From: Pelomonas saccharophila_A
GTDB lineage: Bacteria; Pseudomonadota; Gammaproteobacteria; Burkholderiales; Burkholderiaceae_C
NCBI RefSeq assembly: GCF_031458095.1
Contig: NZ_JAVDXU010000001.1
Span: 1,674,001-1,738,000, forward strand
Direction of reading: 5' to 3'
Length of the DNA: 64,000 nt
Both the position numbers and the translations under genes were made by a program. Below, piece by piece: positions 20,029 through 29,459 of the stretch. The notes beneath the pieces are model-generated. The model was not told the DNA's origin, ran no database searches, and saw nothing but the letters and a program-made list of their open reading frames with translations. The stretch's first letter is position 1. Every line of letters begins with the position of its first letter.

Positions 20029-20622
20029 ATGGATCTCACACATCTGCTTTATCTGCACGGCTTTCGCTCCTCGCCCGCCTCGGCCAAGGCGCGCCGCATG
20101 GCCGCATGGGCGGCCGAGCAGCCGGGCCTGGTTTTCGTGGCGCCGCAACTGCCCCCGTCGCCGCTGGAGGCCATGGAACTGGTCGCTGGCCTCATCCAGG
20201 CCTGGCCGGCGCGGGGTGCGGCCGTCATCGGCAGCTCCCTGGGCGGCTTCTACGCCACCTTCGTCGCCGAGCAGGCCGCCCACCGCGGCTGGCGCGCCGC
20301 CGTCCTCAACCCCGCCGTCAATCCGGCCCGCGACCTGTCACGCCACATCGGCGTGCAGACCGCCTGGCATGACCCCGAGCTCAAATTCGATTTCACGGCC
20401 CAGCATGTGGCGGAGCTGGCCGCGCTGACGCCGCCGGCCCGACTGACCCACCCGTCGCGCTATTACGCGCTGATCGCCAAGGGCGACGAACTGCTGGACT
20501 GGCGCGAGATGTTGGCTCGCTACGCCGGTTGCGACGGCGAGGTGCTGGAGGGCAGCGATCATGGTCTGACAGACTTCGACGACCATCTTCAACCCCTCAC
20601 GGAATTCCTGACGAAGCCATGA
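20029..20622 (+). CDS. YqiA/UPF0227-family alpha/beta-hydrolase (esterase)
   Basis: 197 aa short alpha/beta hydrolase. It begins with LLYLHGFRSSPASAKA (oxyanion HGF), has the nucleophile elbow GSSLGGFYA, and the catalytic Asp (AKGDELLDW) and His (GSDHGLTDF) near the C-terminus, as in E. coli YqiA, a palmitoyl-CoA and p-nitrophenyl ester hydrolase. The ATG at 20029 gives the family length; earlier in-frame codons lie in the intergenic region. Its stop overlaps the start of the next gene by ATGA. Confidence 0.88.
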   Translation: MDLTHLLYLHGFRSSPASAKARRMAAWAAEQPGLVFVAPQLPPSPLEAMELVAGLIQAWPARGAAVIGSSLGGFYATFVAEQAAHRGWRAAVLNPAVNPARDLSRHIGVQTAWHDPELKFDFTAQHVAELAALTPPARLTHPSRYYALIAKGDELLDWREMLARYAGCDGEVLEGSDHGLTDFDDHLQPLTEFLTKP

Positions 20623-21368
20623 CGACGATGAAACTCCAGAACAAGGTTTGCATCATCACGGGCGCGGCCCAGGGCATAGGCCTGGCCACCGCGCTGAAAT
20701 TCGCCCGCGAGGGCGCCACGGTCATCGTGTGCGACCTGCGGCCAGAGGGCGTCGAGGCCGCCGTGAAGGCCTGCGAGAAGCTGGGCGCCACGGCCCAGGG
20801 CTACACGGTGGACGTGGCCGACCGCGTGTCGGTCGACCTCATGGTGGCCGCCGTGCTGGCCGATTTCGGCCGCGTCGACGTGCTGGTCAACAACGCCGGC
20901 ATCACCAAGGACGCCCGCCTGCAGAAGATGACGCTGGCCCAGTTCGACGCCGTCATCGACGTCAACCTGCGCGGCGTCTTTCACTGCGCCCAGGCGGTGA
21001 CCGACACCATGGTGGCGCAAGGATCTGGCGTCATCCTGAATGCCTCGTCGGTGGTCGGCATCTACGGCAATTTCGGCCAGACCAACTACGCGGCCGCCAA
21101 GTTCGGCGTTATCGGCTTCACCAAGACCTGGAGCCGCGAACTGGGCCCCAAGGGCATTCGCGTGAACGCGGTCGCGCCCGGCTTCATCGACACCCCCATC
21201 CTCGGCACCATCCCCGACAAGGTGCTGGAGGAGATGCGCGCCCATGTGCCGCTCAAGCGCCTGGGCAAGCCCGAGGAGATCGCCAACGTCTATGCCTTCC
21301 TGGCCAGCGACGAAGCAAGCTATGTCAACGGAGCGGTCATCGAGGTCTCGGGAGGCATGACCGTCTGA
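20619..21368 (+). CDS. Short-chain dehydrogenase/reductase, FabG-like 3-oxoacyl-ACP reductase
   Basis: 249 aa SDR. The cofactor loop is TGAAQGIGLATA, with NNAGITKD, a catalytic Ser in NASSVVGIYG and Tyr/Lys in YAAAKFGVIGF. The C-terminus ASYVNGAVIEVSGGMTV is typical of FabG and PhbB. CDLRP after beta-2 favours NADPH or NADH ambiguously. It overlaps the esterase gene by 4 bp, so it is translationally coupled to it. It is not in a fab cluster, so acetoacetyl-CoA or another 3-oxoacyl substrate is possible; substrate not assigned. Confidence 0.85.
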   Translation: MTTMKLQNKVCIITGAAQGIGLATALKFAREGATVIVCDLRPEGVEAAVKACEKLGATAQGYTVDVADRVSVDLMVAAVLADFGRVDVLVNNAGITKDARLQKMTLAQFDAVIDVNLRGVFHCAQAVTDTMVAQGSGVILNASSVVGIYGNFGQTNYAAAKFGVIGFTKTWSRELGPKGIRVNAVAPGFIDTPILGTIPDKVLEEMRAHVPLKRLGKPEEIANVYAFLASDEASYVNGAVIEVSGGMTV

Positions 21369-21386
21369 GGCGACAATCGACCGCTT

Positions 21387-23492
21387 ATGTTTGCGCTTTT
21401 TGATGACGCCGGGAAATTCCTCGCCGGCCGGGTGATGTCGGAGGCCGATGCCTCGCTGCAGGTCGAGCTGGACTCGGGCAAGCGGGTCAAGGTCAAGTCC
21501 GCCAATGTGCTGTTGAAATTCGAGCAGCCGGCGCCTGCCGTGCTGCTGACGGATGCCCGCAAGCTGGCCGACGACATCGACCTGGACCTGGCCTGGGAGT
21601 TCGCCCCCGAGGGCGAATTCGGCTTTGCCGACCTGGCCCGCGACTATTTCGATGCCAAGGCCGGCGTCGTGCAGCAGGCCGCCGCCCTGTTCCGCCTCTA
21701 TGACGCGCCGCACTACTTCCGCCGCGCCGGCAAGGGCCAGTTCAAGAAGGCGCCCGAGGAGATCGTCAAGGCGGCCCTGCTGGGCATCGAGCGCAAACGC
21801 CAGCAGCAATTGCAGATCGAGGCCTGGGCGGAGGAGCTGGTGAAGGGCAGCTGCCCCCAGCCCATCCAGGACCAGATCTACAAAATCCTCTTCAAGCCGG
21901 ACAAGAACGGCCCCGAATACAAGGCCGTCGTCGAGGCCAGCAAGCGCTCGCACAAGGCCCCGCTGGACCTGCTGCAGGGCGCGGGCGCCATCACCAGCGC
22001 CTACCAGTTCCACTGGAAGCGCTTCCTGTTCGAGAACTTCCCCAAGGGCACGGGCTTCCCGGCCCTGACAGCGCCCGAGATCAAGGACGAGCTGGCACTG
22101 AGTCCGGCGCATGCCTTTTCCATCGACGACTCGCAGACGACCGAGATCGACGATGCGCTGTCGGTGCAGGGCCTGGGCACGGGCACCGTCATCTTCGGCG
22201 TGCACATCGCGGCGCCGGGCCTGGCCATCACGCCGGACTCGGCCGTCGACAAGGTGGCCCGCGAGCGCCTGTCCACGGTCTACATGCCGGGCTGGAAGCT
22301 GACCATGCTGCCCGACGACGTCGTGCAGGCCTACACGCTGATCGAGGGCCGCGACTGCCCGGCGGTGTCCATCTATTTCACGATGGACGAGGCGACGTTC
22401 GAGATCAAGGCCAAGGAAACGAAGCTGGAGCGCGTGCATATCGCGTCCAACCTGCGCCACGACAAGCTGGACGGCATCGTCACCGACGCCACGCTGTCGG
22501 GCGAGGCACCGGCCGACTATCTCTTCGCCCCCGAGCTCGCCTTCACCTGGCGCCTGGCCAAGCATCTGAAGGCCCAGCGCGAGGTGGTGCGCGGCAAGCC
22601 CGAGAACTTCAACCGGCCGGACTACAACTTCCGCCTGAAACCTGGCCCCTCGTCGGCGAGTTCGCCGACGGTCCCCCAAGGGGACGCTGCCGCCCTTGGG
22701 AACGGCCCGGCGGGCGGCGGCGAGCGCACGGAAGCACCCAACGGCAGTGAATTGGTCCAAATCAGCGTGCGCGCCCGCGGCAGCTCGCTGGACCTCATCG
22801 TCGCCGAAGCCATGATCCTGGCCAACTCGGCCTGGGGTGGCTGGCTGGCCGAACTGGGCCTGCCCGGCATCTACCGCAGCCAGGCCAGCCTGGCACCCGG
22901 CATCAAGGTGCGCATGGGCGTCAAGGCCCTGCCCCATGCCGGGATGGGCGTGGCCCAATACACCTGGGCGACGTCGCCGCTGCGCCGCTATGTCGACCTG
23001 GTCAACCAATGGCAGATCATTGCCTGCGCCCGCCACGGCCGCACGGCGGCTCTGGCCGCGCCCTTCAAGCCCAAGGACGCGGCGCTCTTCTCCATCATCT
23101 CGAGCTTCGAGTCCGCCTATGCGGCCTACAACGGCTTCCAGAACGGCATCGAGCGTTTCTGGACGCTACGCTGGCTGCAGCAGAACGGCACGGCCGAGCT
23201 GACCGCCACCGTCATGAAGGACGGTCTGGTGCGGGCCGACGACCTGCCCCTGGTCTTCAAGGCCCTGGGCTGCGAGCCCCTGCCGCGCGGCAGCCATGTG
23301 AAGGTGCGCATCACCGGCTTGGATGAGATGACGCTGGACGTGCATGCCACGCTGATCGAGCGAATGGATGAAGCCGCAGCGGCCGAGGAGTCGGAAGGCG
23401 ACGACGACGAGCTGGAGGCCGCGGCCGCACCGATCGCTCTGGCCATTGACGTCAACGAAACAGAGCCGGCCGAAGCCGCATCGTCCAACTGA
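21387..23492 (+). CDS. RNB-domain (RNase II/R family) exoribonuclease
   Basis: 701 aa. The catalytic RNB domain has the Asp cluster HAFSIDDSQTTEIDDALSV (near residues 240-258) that binds Mg2+, and the downstream VAQYTWATSPLRRYVDLVNQWQ block that contacts RNA. It should degrade single-stranded RNA 3' to 5'. The first ~200 residues replace the usual cold-shock domains with a short OB-like start and a helical part, as in other betaproteobacterial RNB proteins. Between the two RNB halves, residues about 417-450 are a low-complexity stretch encoded by REP-like DNA (see 22645-22740). An acidic Ala/Glu-rich tail ends the protein. It is probably cotranscribed with the following gene (2 bp gap). Confidence 0.92.
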   Translation: MFALFDDAGKFLAGRVMSEADASLQVELDSGKRVKVKSANVLLKFEQPAPAVLLTDARKLADDIDLDLAWEFAPEGEFGFADLARDYFDAKAGVVQQAAALFRLYDAPHYFRRAGKGQFKKAPEEIVKAALLGIERKRQQQLQIEAWAEELVKGSCPQPIQDQIYKILFKPDKNGPEYKAVVEASKRSHKAPLDLLQGAGAITSAYQFHWKRFLFENFPKGTGFPALTAPEIKDELALSPAHAFSIDDSQTTEIDDALSVQGLGTGTVIFGVHIAAPGLAITPDSAVDKVARERLSTVYMPGWKLTMLPDDVVQAYTLIEGRDCPAVSIYFTMDEATFEIKAKETKLERVHIASNLRHDKLDGIVTDATLSGEAPADYLFAPELAFTWRLAKHLKAQREVVRGKPENFNRPDYNFRLKPGPSSASSPTVPQGDAAALGNGPAGGGERTEAPNGSELVQISVRARGSSLDLIVAEAMILANSAWGGWLAELGLPGIYRSQASLAPGIKVRMGVKALPHAGMGVAQYTWATSPLRRYVDLVNQWQIIACARHGRTAALAAPFKPKDAALFSIISSFESAYAAYNGFQNGIERFWTLRWLQQNGTAELTATVMKDGLVRADDLPLVFKALGCEPLPRGSHVKVRITGLDEMTLDVHATLIERMDEAAAAEESEGDDDELEAAAAPIALAIDVNETEPAEAASSN
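22645..22740. repeat. REP-like palindromic element inserted in frame in the RNB gene
   Basis: Within the coding sequence lie a 9-bp-arm palindrome CGTCGGCGAgtTCGCCGACG (22651-22670), then TCCCCcaaGGGGA (22672-22684), then a GC-rich CCGCCCTTGGGAACGG and GGCGGGCGGCGG stretch. This resembles the intergenic palindromic repeats of Comamonadaceae-type genomes. The encoded residues (SSASSPTVPQGDAAALG) are unlike an RNB fold and interrupt the conserved YNFRL ... VQISVR joint. The boundaries are approximate. Confidence 0.6.
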
Positions 23493-23494
23493 AG

Positions 23495-24349
23495 ATGCGC
23501 AAACCGAGCACGCTGCAGATCGCGCTCGCGTTTTCGCTCGGCGTGCATGCCGCACTGCTGAGCCTGCGCATCGCCGCGCCCGAGGCCTTCAACCGCATCT
23601 TCCAGGACACGCCGCTGGAGGTCGTCCTCGTCAACACCCGCTCCAACGAGGCGCCCGTCAAGGCCCAGGCCCTGGCCCAGGCCAACCTGGCCGGTGGCGG
23701 CAATACCGAGGTGGGTCGGGCCACATCGCCGCTGCCGCCGGCCCGCCAGAACGAAACGGGCGACGCGGCCGAATCGCAAAGCTCGCAGATCGCCCAACTG
23801 CAGCAACAGCAGCAGCAATTGCTGACCCAGGTGAGGCGCGAACTCGCCCTGCTGCCGCCGCCCGACCCGCGCCGCGAGAAGACCGACGCCACCGAGCGCG
23901 CCCTCGCCGAGAAGCGCCGCCAGCTCGTCGACCTGCTCGCCGAGATCGAGAAGCGCGTCAACGAGGAAAGCGCTCGGCCGCGCAAGCGTTACGTGAGCCC
24001 GGCTACGCGCGAGGTCGTCTATGCGCAGTACTACGACGGCCTGCGCCGCCGCATCGAGGAGCGCGGCACGCGCGACTTCCCGGAGTCGCGCGGCAAGAAG
24101 CTCTATGGTGAGCTGACCATGAACATCCACATCGACCACAAGGGCCGCGTCATCGAGACCGAGATCGTCGCCTCCAGCGGCAACCCGACGCTGGACCGCC
24201 GCGCCGTCGCCATCGTGCAGGCCGCCTCACCCTTCGGCAACTTCAGCAAGGAGATGCTGCGCGGCGCCGAGGTGCTGGTCATCACGTCGCGCTTCAAGTT
24301 CACGCGCGACGAGAACCTGGAAACGACCCTGCAGGGACAACCGCAATGA
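23495..24349 (+). CDS. TonB-family energy-transducer-like protein
   Basis: 284 aa. A single N-terminal membrane anchor (LQIALAFSLGVHAALLSL) is followed by a linker rich in Gln (a QLQQQQQQLL run) and charged coiled-coil (residues about 90-160), then a TonB C-terminal-like domain (YGELTMNIHIDHKGRVIETEIVASSG ... ITSRFKF). No Pro-rich spacer and no exbB/exbD are near, so a true TonB role is uncertain; TolA-like or cell-envelope functions are equally possible. It sits 2 bp after the RNB gene and overlaps aroE by 4 bp. Confidence 0.8.
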   Translation: MRKPSTLQIALAFSLGVHAALLSLRIAAPEAFNRIFQDTPLEVVLVNTRSNEAPVKAQALAQANLAGGGNTEVGRATSPLPPARQNETGDAAESQSSQIAQLQQQQQQLLTQVRRELALLPPPDPRREKTDATERALAEKRRQLVDLLAEIEKRVNEESARPRKRYVSPATREVVYAQYYDGLRRRIEERGTRDFPESRGKKLYGELTMNIHIDHKGRVIETEIVASSGNPTLDRRAVAIVQAASPFGNFSKEMLRGAEVLVITSRFKFTRDENLETTLQGQPQ

Positions 24350-25164
24350 CGATGGATCGATATGCGGTCGTGGGCAACCCGGTCGAGCACAGCCGCTCGC
24401 CGGCCATCCACGCCATGTTTGCCGAGCAGACCGGGCAGAGCCTGGCCTATGAACGCCTGCTGGCGCCGCTGGATGGCTTCGAGGCCACGCTGCGCGCCTT
24501 CGCGGGCGCTGGCGCCAAGGGCTGCAATATCACCGTACCCTTCAAGTTCGACGCCTTCGCTCTGGCCGCAGAGCACACCGAGCGCGCTGCGCTGGCCCAT
24601 GCCGTCAACACGCTGCGTTTCGACGAAGGGGGCTGGGTGGGCGACAACACCGACGGCGCGGGCCTGGTCAACGACATCCAGCGCAACGCCCGCCGCCCGC
24701 TCGAAGGCCTGCAGGTGCTGCTGGTCGGCGCCGGTGGCGCGGCGGCCGGGGTGCTGGGCAGCCTGATCGCGGCCCGGCCGGCGCGCATCACCGTCGTCAA
24801 CCGCTCGGTGGACAAAGCCCAGGCCCTGGTGTCCAGCCATGCCCACCTCGGCGTGCCCCTGGCCGCGGCCACCCTGGCCGACGCCCCACTGGCCCAGGAC
24901 ATCGTCGTCAATGCCACCAGCACCAGCCTGGCCGGCGCCGCCTCGCCCGTGGAGGCCGGCGTGCTCAAGCCCGGCACCCTGGCCCTGGACATGATGTACG
25001 GCCCCAAGGCGCAAGCCTTCCTGGACTGGGCCGCCGCCCACGGCGGCGAGCCGCGCGACGGCCTGGGCATGCTGGTCGAGCAGGCCGCCGAGGCCTTCTT
25101 CTTCTGGCGCGGGCTGCGCCCGGATACGGCGCGGGTGCTGAAAGCCTTGAGGGCCGCGCTGTGA
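24346..25164 (+). CDS. aroE: Shikimate dehydrogenase
   Basis: 272 aa. Shikimate-binding motif VVGNPVEHSRSPAIHAMFAEQ, catalytic Lys in NITVPFK and Asp in GDNTDGAGLV, and the NADP loop VGAGGAAAGVLGSL followed by NRSVDKA. It reduces 3-dehydroshikimate to shikimate with NADPH. The start overlaps the previous stop by ATGA and the stop overlaps the next start, so it is part of a tightly packed operon with mtgA. Confidence 0.96.
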   Translation: MTMDRYAVVGNPVEHSRSPAIHAMFAEQTGQSLAYERLLAPLDGFEATLRAFAGAGAKGCNITVPFKFDAFALAAEHTERAALAHAVNTLRFDEGGWVGDNTDGAGLVNDIQRNARRPLEGLQVLLVGAGGAAAGVLGSLIAARPARITVVNRSVDKAQALVSSHAHLGVPLAAATLADAPLAQDIVVNATSTSLAGAASPVEAGVLKPGTLALDMMYGPKAQAFLDWAAAHGGEPRDGLGMLVEQAAEAFFFWRGLRPDTARVLKALRAAL

Positions 25165-25877
25165 TGCGCCACATCGGCCGCCTCCTTGCCGTGCTGGCCC
25201 TGGCCGTGCTGTGCCTGCAACTCTGGTTTGCCGGCCGCATCCTGATGATGCGCTTCGTCGCGCCGCAGTCGACCAGCTTCCAGCGCAGCGAGATCGTGCG
25301 CCTGCTGAAGGAAAAGCAGCAGGTCGCCTGGAGCCAGCAATGGGTGGACGACACCCAGCTGCCGACGACGCTGAAGCGCGCCGTCATCGCCAGCGAGGAC
25401 GACGGCTTTGCCGAGCATGGCGGTGTCGACTGGGATGCCCTCAAGGGCGCCTGGAAGAAGAACGAAAAGGCCCAGGCGCGGGCCGAAGCCCGCGGCAAGC
25501 CGACGGCCAAGGTCGTCGGCGGCTCGACCATCACCCAGCAGCTGGCCAAGAACCTCTTCCTGTCCGGCGAGCGCACGCTGTTGCGCAAGGGCCAGGAGCT
25601 CATCCTGACGCTGATGCTGGAAGGGCTGCTCGACAAGCGTCGCATCCTGGAGATCTATCTGAACAGCGTCGAATGGGGCGAAGGCCTGTTCGGTGCCCAG
25701 GCTGCCGCCCGCCACTACTTCCATGTCGACGCGGCCCGCCTCGGCACCTTCGAGGCCGCCCGCCTGGCCGTCATGCTGCCGGCGCCCAAGCGCTTCGAGC
25801 GCCAACCCGCGTCGCCTTATGTGCTGGGCCGGGCCGGTGTCATCAGCAGCCGCATGAACAGCGCGCAATTGCCATGA
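25164..25877 (+). CDS. mtgA: Monofunctional biosynthetic peptidoglycan transglycosylase
   Basis: 237 aa, GT51. One N-terminal membrane segment (LLAVLALAVLCLQLWFAG) anchors a periplasmic glycosyltransferase domain with the catalytic Glu in ASEDDGFAEHGGVDWDAL, GGSTITQQLAKNLFLSGER, KGQELILTLMLE and ILEIYLNSVEWGEGLFG. It polymerises lipid II glycan strands without transpeptidation. The start can be the ATG at 25164 (TGATG overlap with aroE) or the adjoining GTG at 25161. Confidence 0.96.
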   Translation: MRHIGRLLAVLALAVLCLQLWFAGRILMMRFVAPQSTSFQRSEIVRLLKEKQQVAWSQQWVDDTQLPTTLKRAVIASEDDGFAEHGGVDWDALKGAWKKNEKAQARAEARGKPTAKVVGGSTITQQLAKNLFLSGERTLLRKGQELILTLMLEGLLDKRRILEIYLNSVEWGEGLFGAQAAARHYFHVDAARLGTFEAARLAVMLPAPKRFERQPASPYVLGRAGVISSRMNSAQLP

Positions 25878-26458
25878 GTGATTCGGAAGAGATCGCCGCA
25901 GCTGCTGCCCGCCTCATCGTCGATGAGGGCATGGACTGGGGCCCGGCCAAGCAGCGCGCTGCCCGCGACCTGGGCCTGCCGCGCGCCGCCCTGCCCGGCA
26001 ACGACGAGGTCGAGGCTGCGGTGCGCGAGCACATCGCCATCTTCCATGCCGACACCCAACCCGGCGAGCTGCGCGCCCTGCGCGAACTGGCGGCGCAATG
26101 GATGGAGCGCCTGGCCGAGTTCCGCCCCCACCTGACCGGCGCCGTCTGGCGCGGCACGGCCACACGCCTGTCCAACCTCCATCTGCAGCTCTATTGCGAC
26201 GACAGCAAGGCCGCCGAGATCGCCCTGATCGACCGGGGCCTGGACTTCGATGTGGCCGAAACGACGGCCGGCCGCGGGCGCCAGGTCGATATGCTGATCC
26301 TGGACGCGCCCTGCCCCGCCCTCGACGAGCGGGTGACGCTGTGCCTGACCATCCTGGACTTCGACGATCTGCGCGGCGCGCTGAAGCCCGATGCGCGCGG
26401 CCTGACCGAGCGCGGCGACCTCGGCGCCCTGCGCAAACTGCTGGACGAGGAAGCATGA
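25874..26458 (+). CDS. Conserved hypothetical protein (function unknown)
   Basis: 194 aa, cytoplasmic, no membrane segment. A short helical N-terminal part (ARLIVDEGMDWGPAKQRAARDLGL) is followed by a domain with WRGTATRLSNLHLQLYCDDSKAAEIALID, which resembles a nucleotidyltransferase-like fold, but I cannot name a reaction. It overlaps both neighbours by 4 bp (ATGA junctions with mtgA and the thioredoxin gene), so it is certainly translated. Cell-envelope context (mtgA, periplasmic thioredoxin) is the only functional hint. Confidence 0.8.
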   Translation: MSDSEEIAAAAARLIVDEGMDWGPAKQRAARDLGLPRAALPGNDEVEAAVREHIAIFHADTQPGELRALRELAAQWMERLAEFRPHLTGAVWRGTATRLSNLHLQLYCDDSKAAEIALIDRGLDFDVAETTAGRGRQVDMLILDAPCPALDERVTLCLTILDFDDLRGALKPDARGLTERGDLGALRKLLDEEA

Positions 26459-26976
26459 ACCCCATCACCCGCCGCCTCATCCTGACCGGCGCCGGCCTGG
26501 GCGCAGCGGCCCTGGGCGCCTCCTTCGCCTGGCGCAAGCTCAACCCGCCCCAGGCCTCGGCCGTCGCCCAGGCTTTCTGGACACGCCGCTTCCTTGGCGT
26601 GGACGGCGCCGAGCTCGCCGTCGCCCGCTGGCGCGGCCAGCCCCTGCTGGTCAACTTCTGGGCCACCTGGTGCCCGCCCTGCGTCAAGGAACTGCCGGAG
26701 ATCAACCAGTTCTATCAAGAGGCCAAGGGCAAGGACTGGCAGGTGCTGGGCCTGGCCGTCGACCAGCTGGACCCGGTCAAGGCCTTTCTGCAAAAGACCC
26801 CGCTGGACTTCAGCGTCGCCCTGGCCGGCCCCGAAGGCCTGGGCCTGGTGCGCGAACTCGGCAACGCGGCCGGCGGCCTGCCGTTTTCCGTCGTTTTCGA
26901 TGAATCCGGCGAGATCAGCTGGCGCCGCCTGGGCGTCAGCCGCCTGGAAGAGCTGCGCCAACTGGCCAAAACCTAG
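26455..26976 (+). CDS. TlpA-like periplasmic thiol-disulfide oxidoreductase
   Basis: 173 aa. The N-terminus has twin Arg followed by a hydrophobic run (RRLILTGAGLGAAALGASFAW), a membrane anchor or Tat-like signal. The thioredoxin active site is WATWCPPCVKELPEI (CPPC), with the cis-Pro region AAGGLPFSVVFD. It belongs to the TlpA/ResA group that reduces periplasmic disulfides, for instance in cytochrome c maturation. It is the last gene of the packed run beginning at the esterase; a 119 bp gap follows. Confidence 0.88.
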   Translation: MNPITRRLILTGAGLGAAALGASFAWRKLNPPQASAVAQAFWTRRFLGVDGAELAVARWRGQPLLVNFWATWCPPCVKELPEINQFYQEAKGKDWQVLGLAVDQLDPVKAFLQKTPLDFSVALAGPEGLGLVRELGNAAGGLPFSVVFDESGEISWRRLGVSRLEELRQLAKT

Positions 26977-27095
26977 GCCACCCCGAGAATTTCCCTATCC
27001 GGCGGGAATTCGGCGCCAAAACGCGTAAAGTTCGCCCTTCCTCAATTTAGTGGCGACTCTCTAGACGCTCGCGTCCGGCCGCCGCCACCTGTTTG

Positions 27096-27542
27096 ATGCA
27101 AGTTCTCGTCCTGCATGGCCCCAACCTCAACCTGCTCGGCACCCGCGAGCCCGAGGTATACGGCGCGCAGACCCTGGCACAGATCGATGCTGAACTGAGC
27201 ACGATCGCGAAAGATGCCGGCGCAACCCTGGTGAGCTTCCAAAGCAACCACGAAGGCGCCCTGGTCGATCGCATCCAGGCCGCGCGCACGGACGGCACGC
27301 GCTTCATCCTCATCAACCCGGCCGCCTACACCCACACCAGCGTCGCCATCCGCGACGCGCTGGCCGCCGTGGACCTGCCCTTCATCGAAGTCCACCTGTC
27401 CAATATCCACCGCCGCGAGGCCTTCCGCCATCACAGCTATGTGAGCGAGCTGGCGGTGGGCGTCATCTGCGGCCTGGGCGCCAACGGCTACCGCCTCGCC
27501 CTGCGCCACGCCCTCGATTCGTTGGGAGCCGCCGGCGCCTGA
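27096..27542 (+). CDS. aroQ: Type II 3-dehydroquinate dehydratase
   Basis: 148 aa. VLHGPNLNLLGTREPEVYG carries the catalytic Arg and Tyr loop, FQSNHEGALVD the Glu/His region, NPAAYTHTSVAIRDAL the substrate-binding Asn, and EVHLSNIHRREAFRHHS the second His. It dehydrates 3-dehydroquinate to 3-dehydroshikimate. The ATG at 27096 is preferred to an adjoining in-frame TTG. It precedes accB by 56 bp, a conserved aroQ-accB-accC order. Confidence 0.96.
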   Translation: MQVLVLHGPNLNLLGTREPEVYGAQTLAQIDAELSTIAKDAGATLVSFQSNHEGALVDRIQAARTDGTRFILINPAAYTHTSVAIRDALAAVDLPFIEVHLSNIHRREAFRHHSYVSELAVGVICGLGANGYRLALRHALDSLGAAGA

Positions 27543-27598
27543 GCGGTGCCGGCCTCCTTTCCCTTCCCCCCACAACAACAACATAGCCTGGAGCCACG

Positions 27599-28066
27599 AT
27601 GGACCTGCGCAAGCTCAAAACCCTGATCGACCTGGTCTCGGAATCCAATATTTCCGAGCTGGAAATCACCGAGGCCGACGGCAAGGTCCGCATCGTCAAG
27701 GCCGACCCGGCCGCCGCCGTGGCCATGCAGCCGGTTTACGCCGCCGCCCCGGCCGCGCCGGTCGTCCACGCCGCTGCGCCCGTCGCCGCGCCGGTGGCCG
27801 CAGCCGCCCCGGCCGCCGCCCCGGTCGAGACCGGCCACATCGTCAAGTCGCCCATGGTGGGCACCTTCTATCGCGCCTCCAGCCCCAACGCCAAGGCCTT
27901 CGCCGACATCGGCCAGCAGGTCAAGGAAGGCGAGGCCATCTGCATCATCGAGGCGATGAAGATCATGAACGAGATCGAAGCCGACAAGAGCGGCACGATC
28001 ACCAAGATCCTGTGCGAGAACGGCCAGGCGGTCGAGTTCGGACAGCCGCTGTTCGTGATCGAGTAA
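27599..28066 (+). CDS. accB: Acetyl-CoA carboxylase biotin carboxyl carrier protein
   Basis: 155 aa. The N-terminal dimerisation part starts MDLRKLKTLIDLVSES. An Ala/Pro-rich flexible linker (residues about 42-78) leads to the biotinyl domain, where Lys in CIIEAMKIMNEIEADKSG is biotinylated and MVGTFYRASSPNAKAF is the thumb region. It carries carboxybiotin between AccC and the AccAD transferase in fatty acid synthesis. accC follows after 13 bp. Confidence 0.97.
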   Translation: MDLRKLKTLIDLVSESNISELEITEADGKVRIVKADPAAAVAMQPVYAAAPAAPVVHAAAPVAAPVAAAAPAAAPVETGHIVKSPMVGTFYRASSPNAKAFADIGQQVKEGEAICIIEAMKIMNEIEADKSGTITKILCENGQAVEFGQPLFVIE

Positions 28067-28079
28067 TCAAGGACTTCTG

Positions 28080-29429
<1,350 letters not shown>

Positions 29430-29459
29430 AGGCGGCGGCAGTCGCGGGACAATAGGCGC

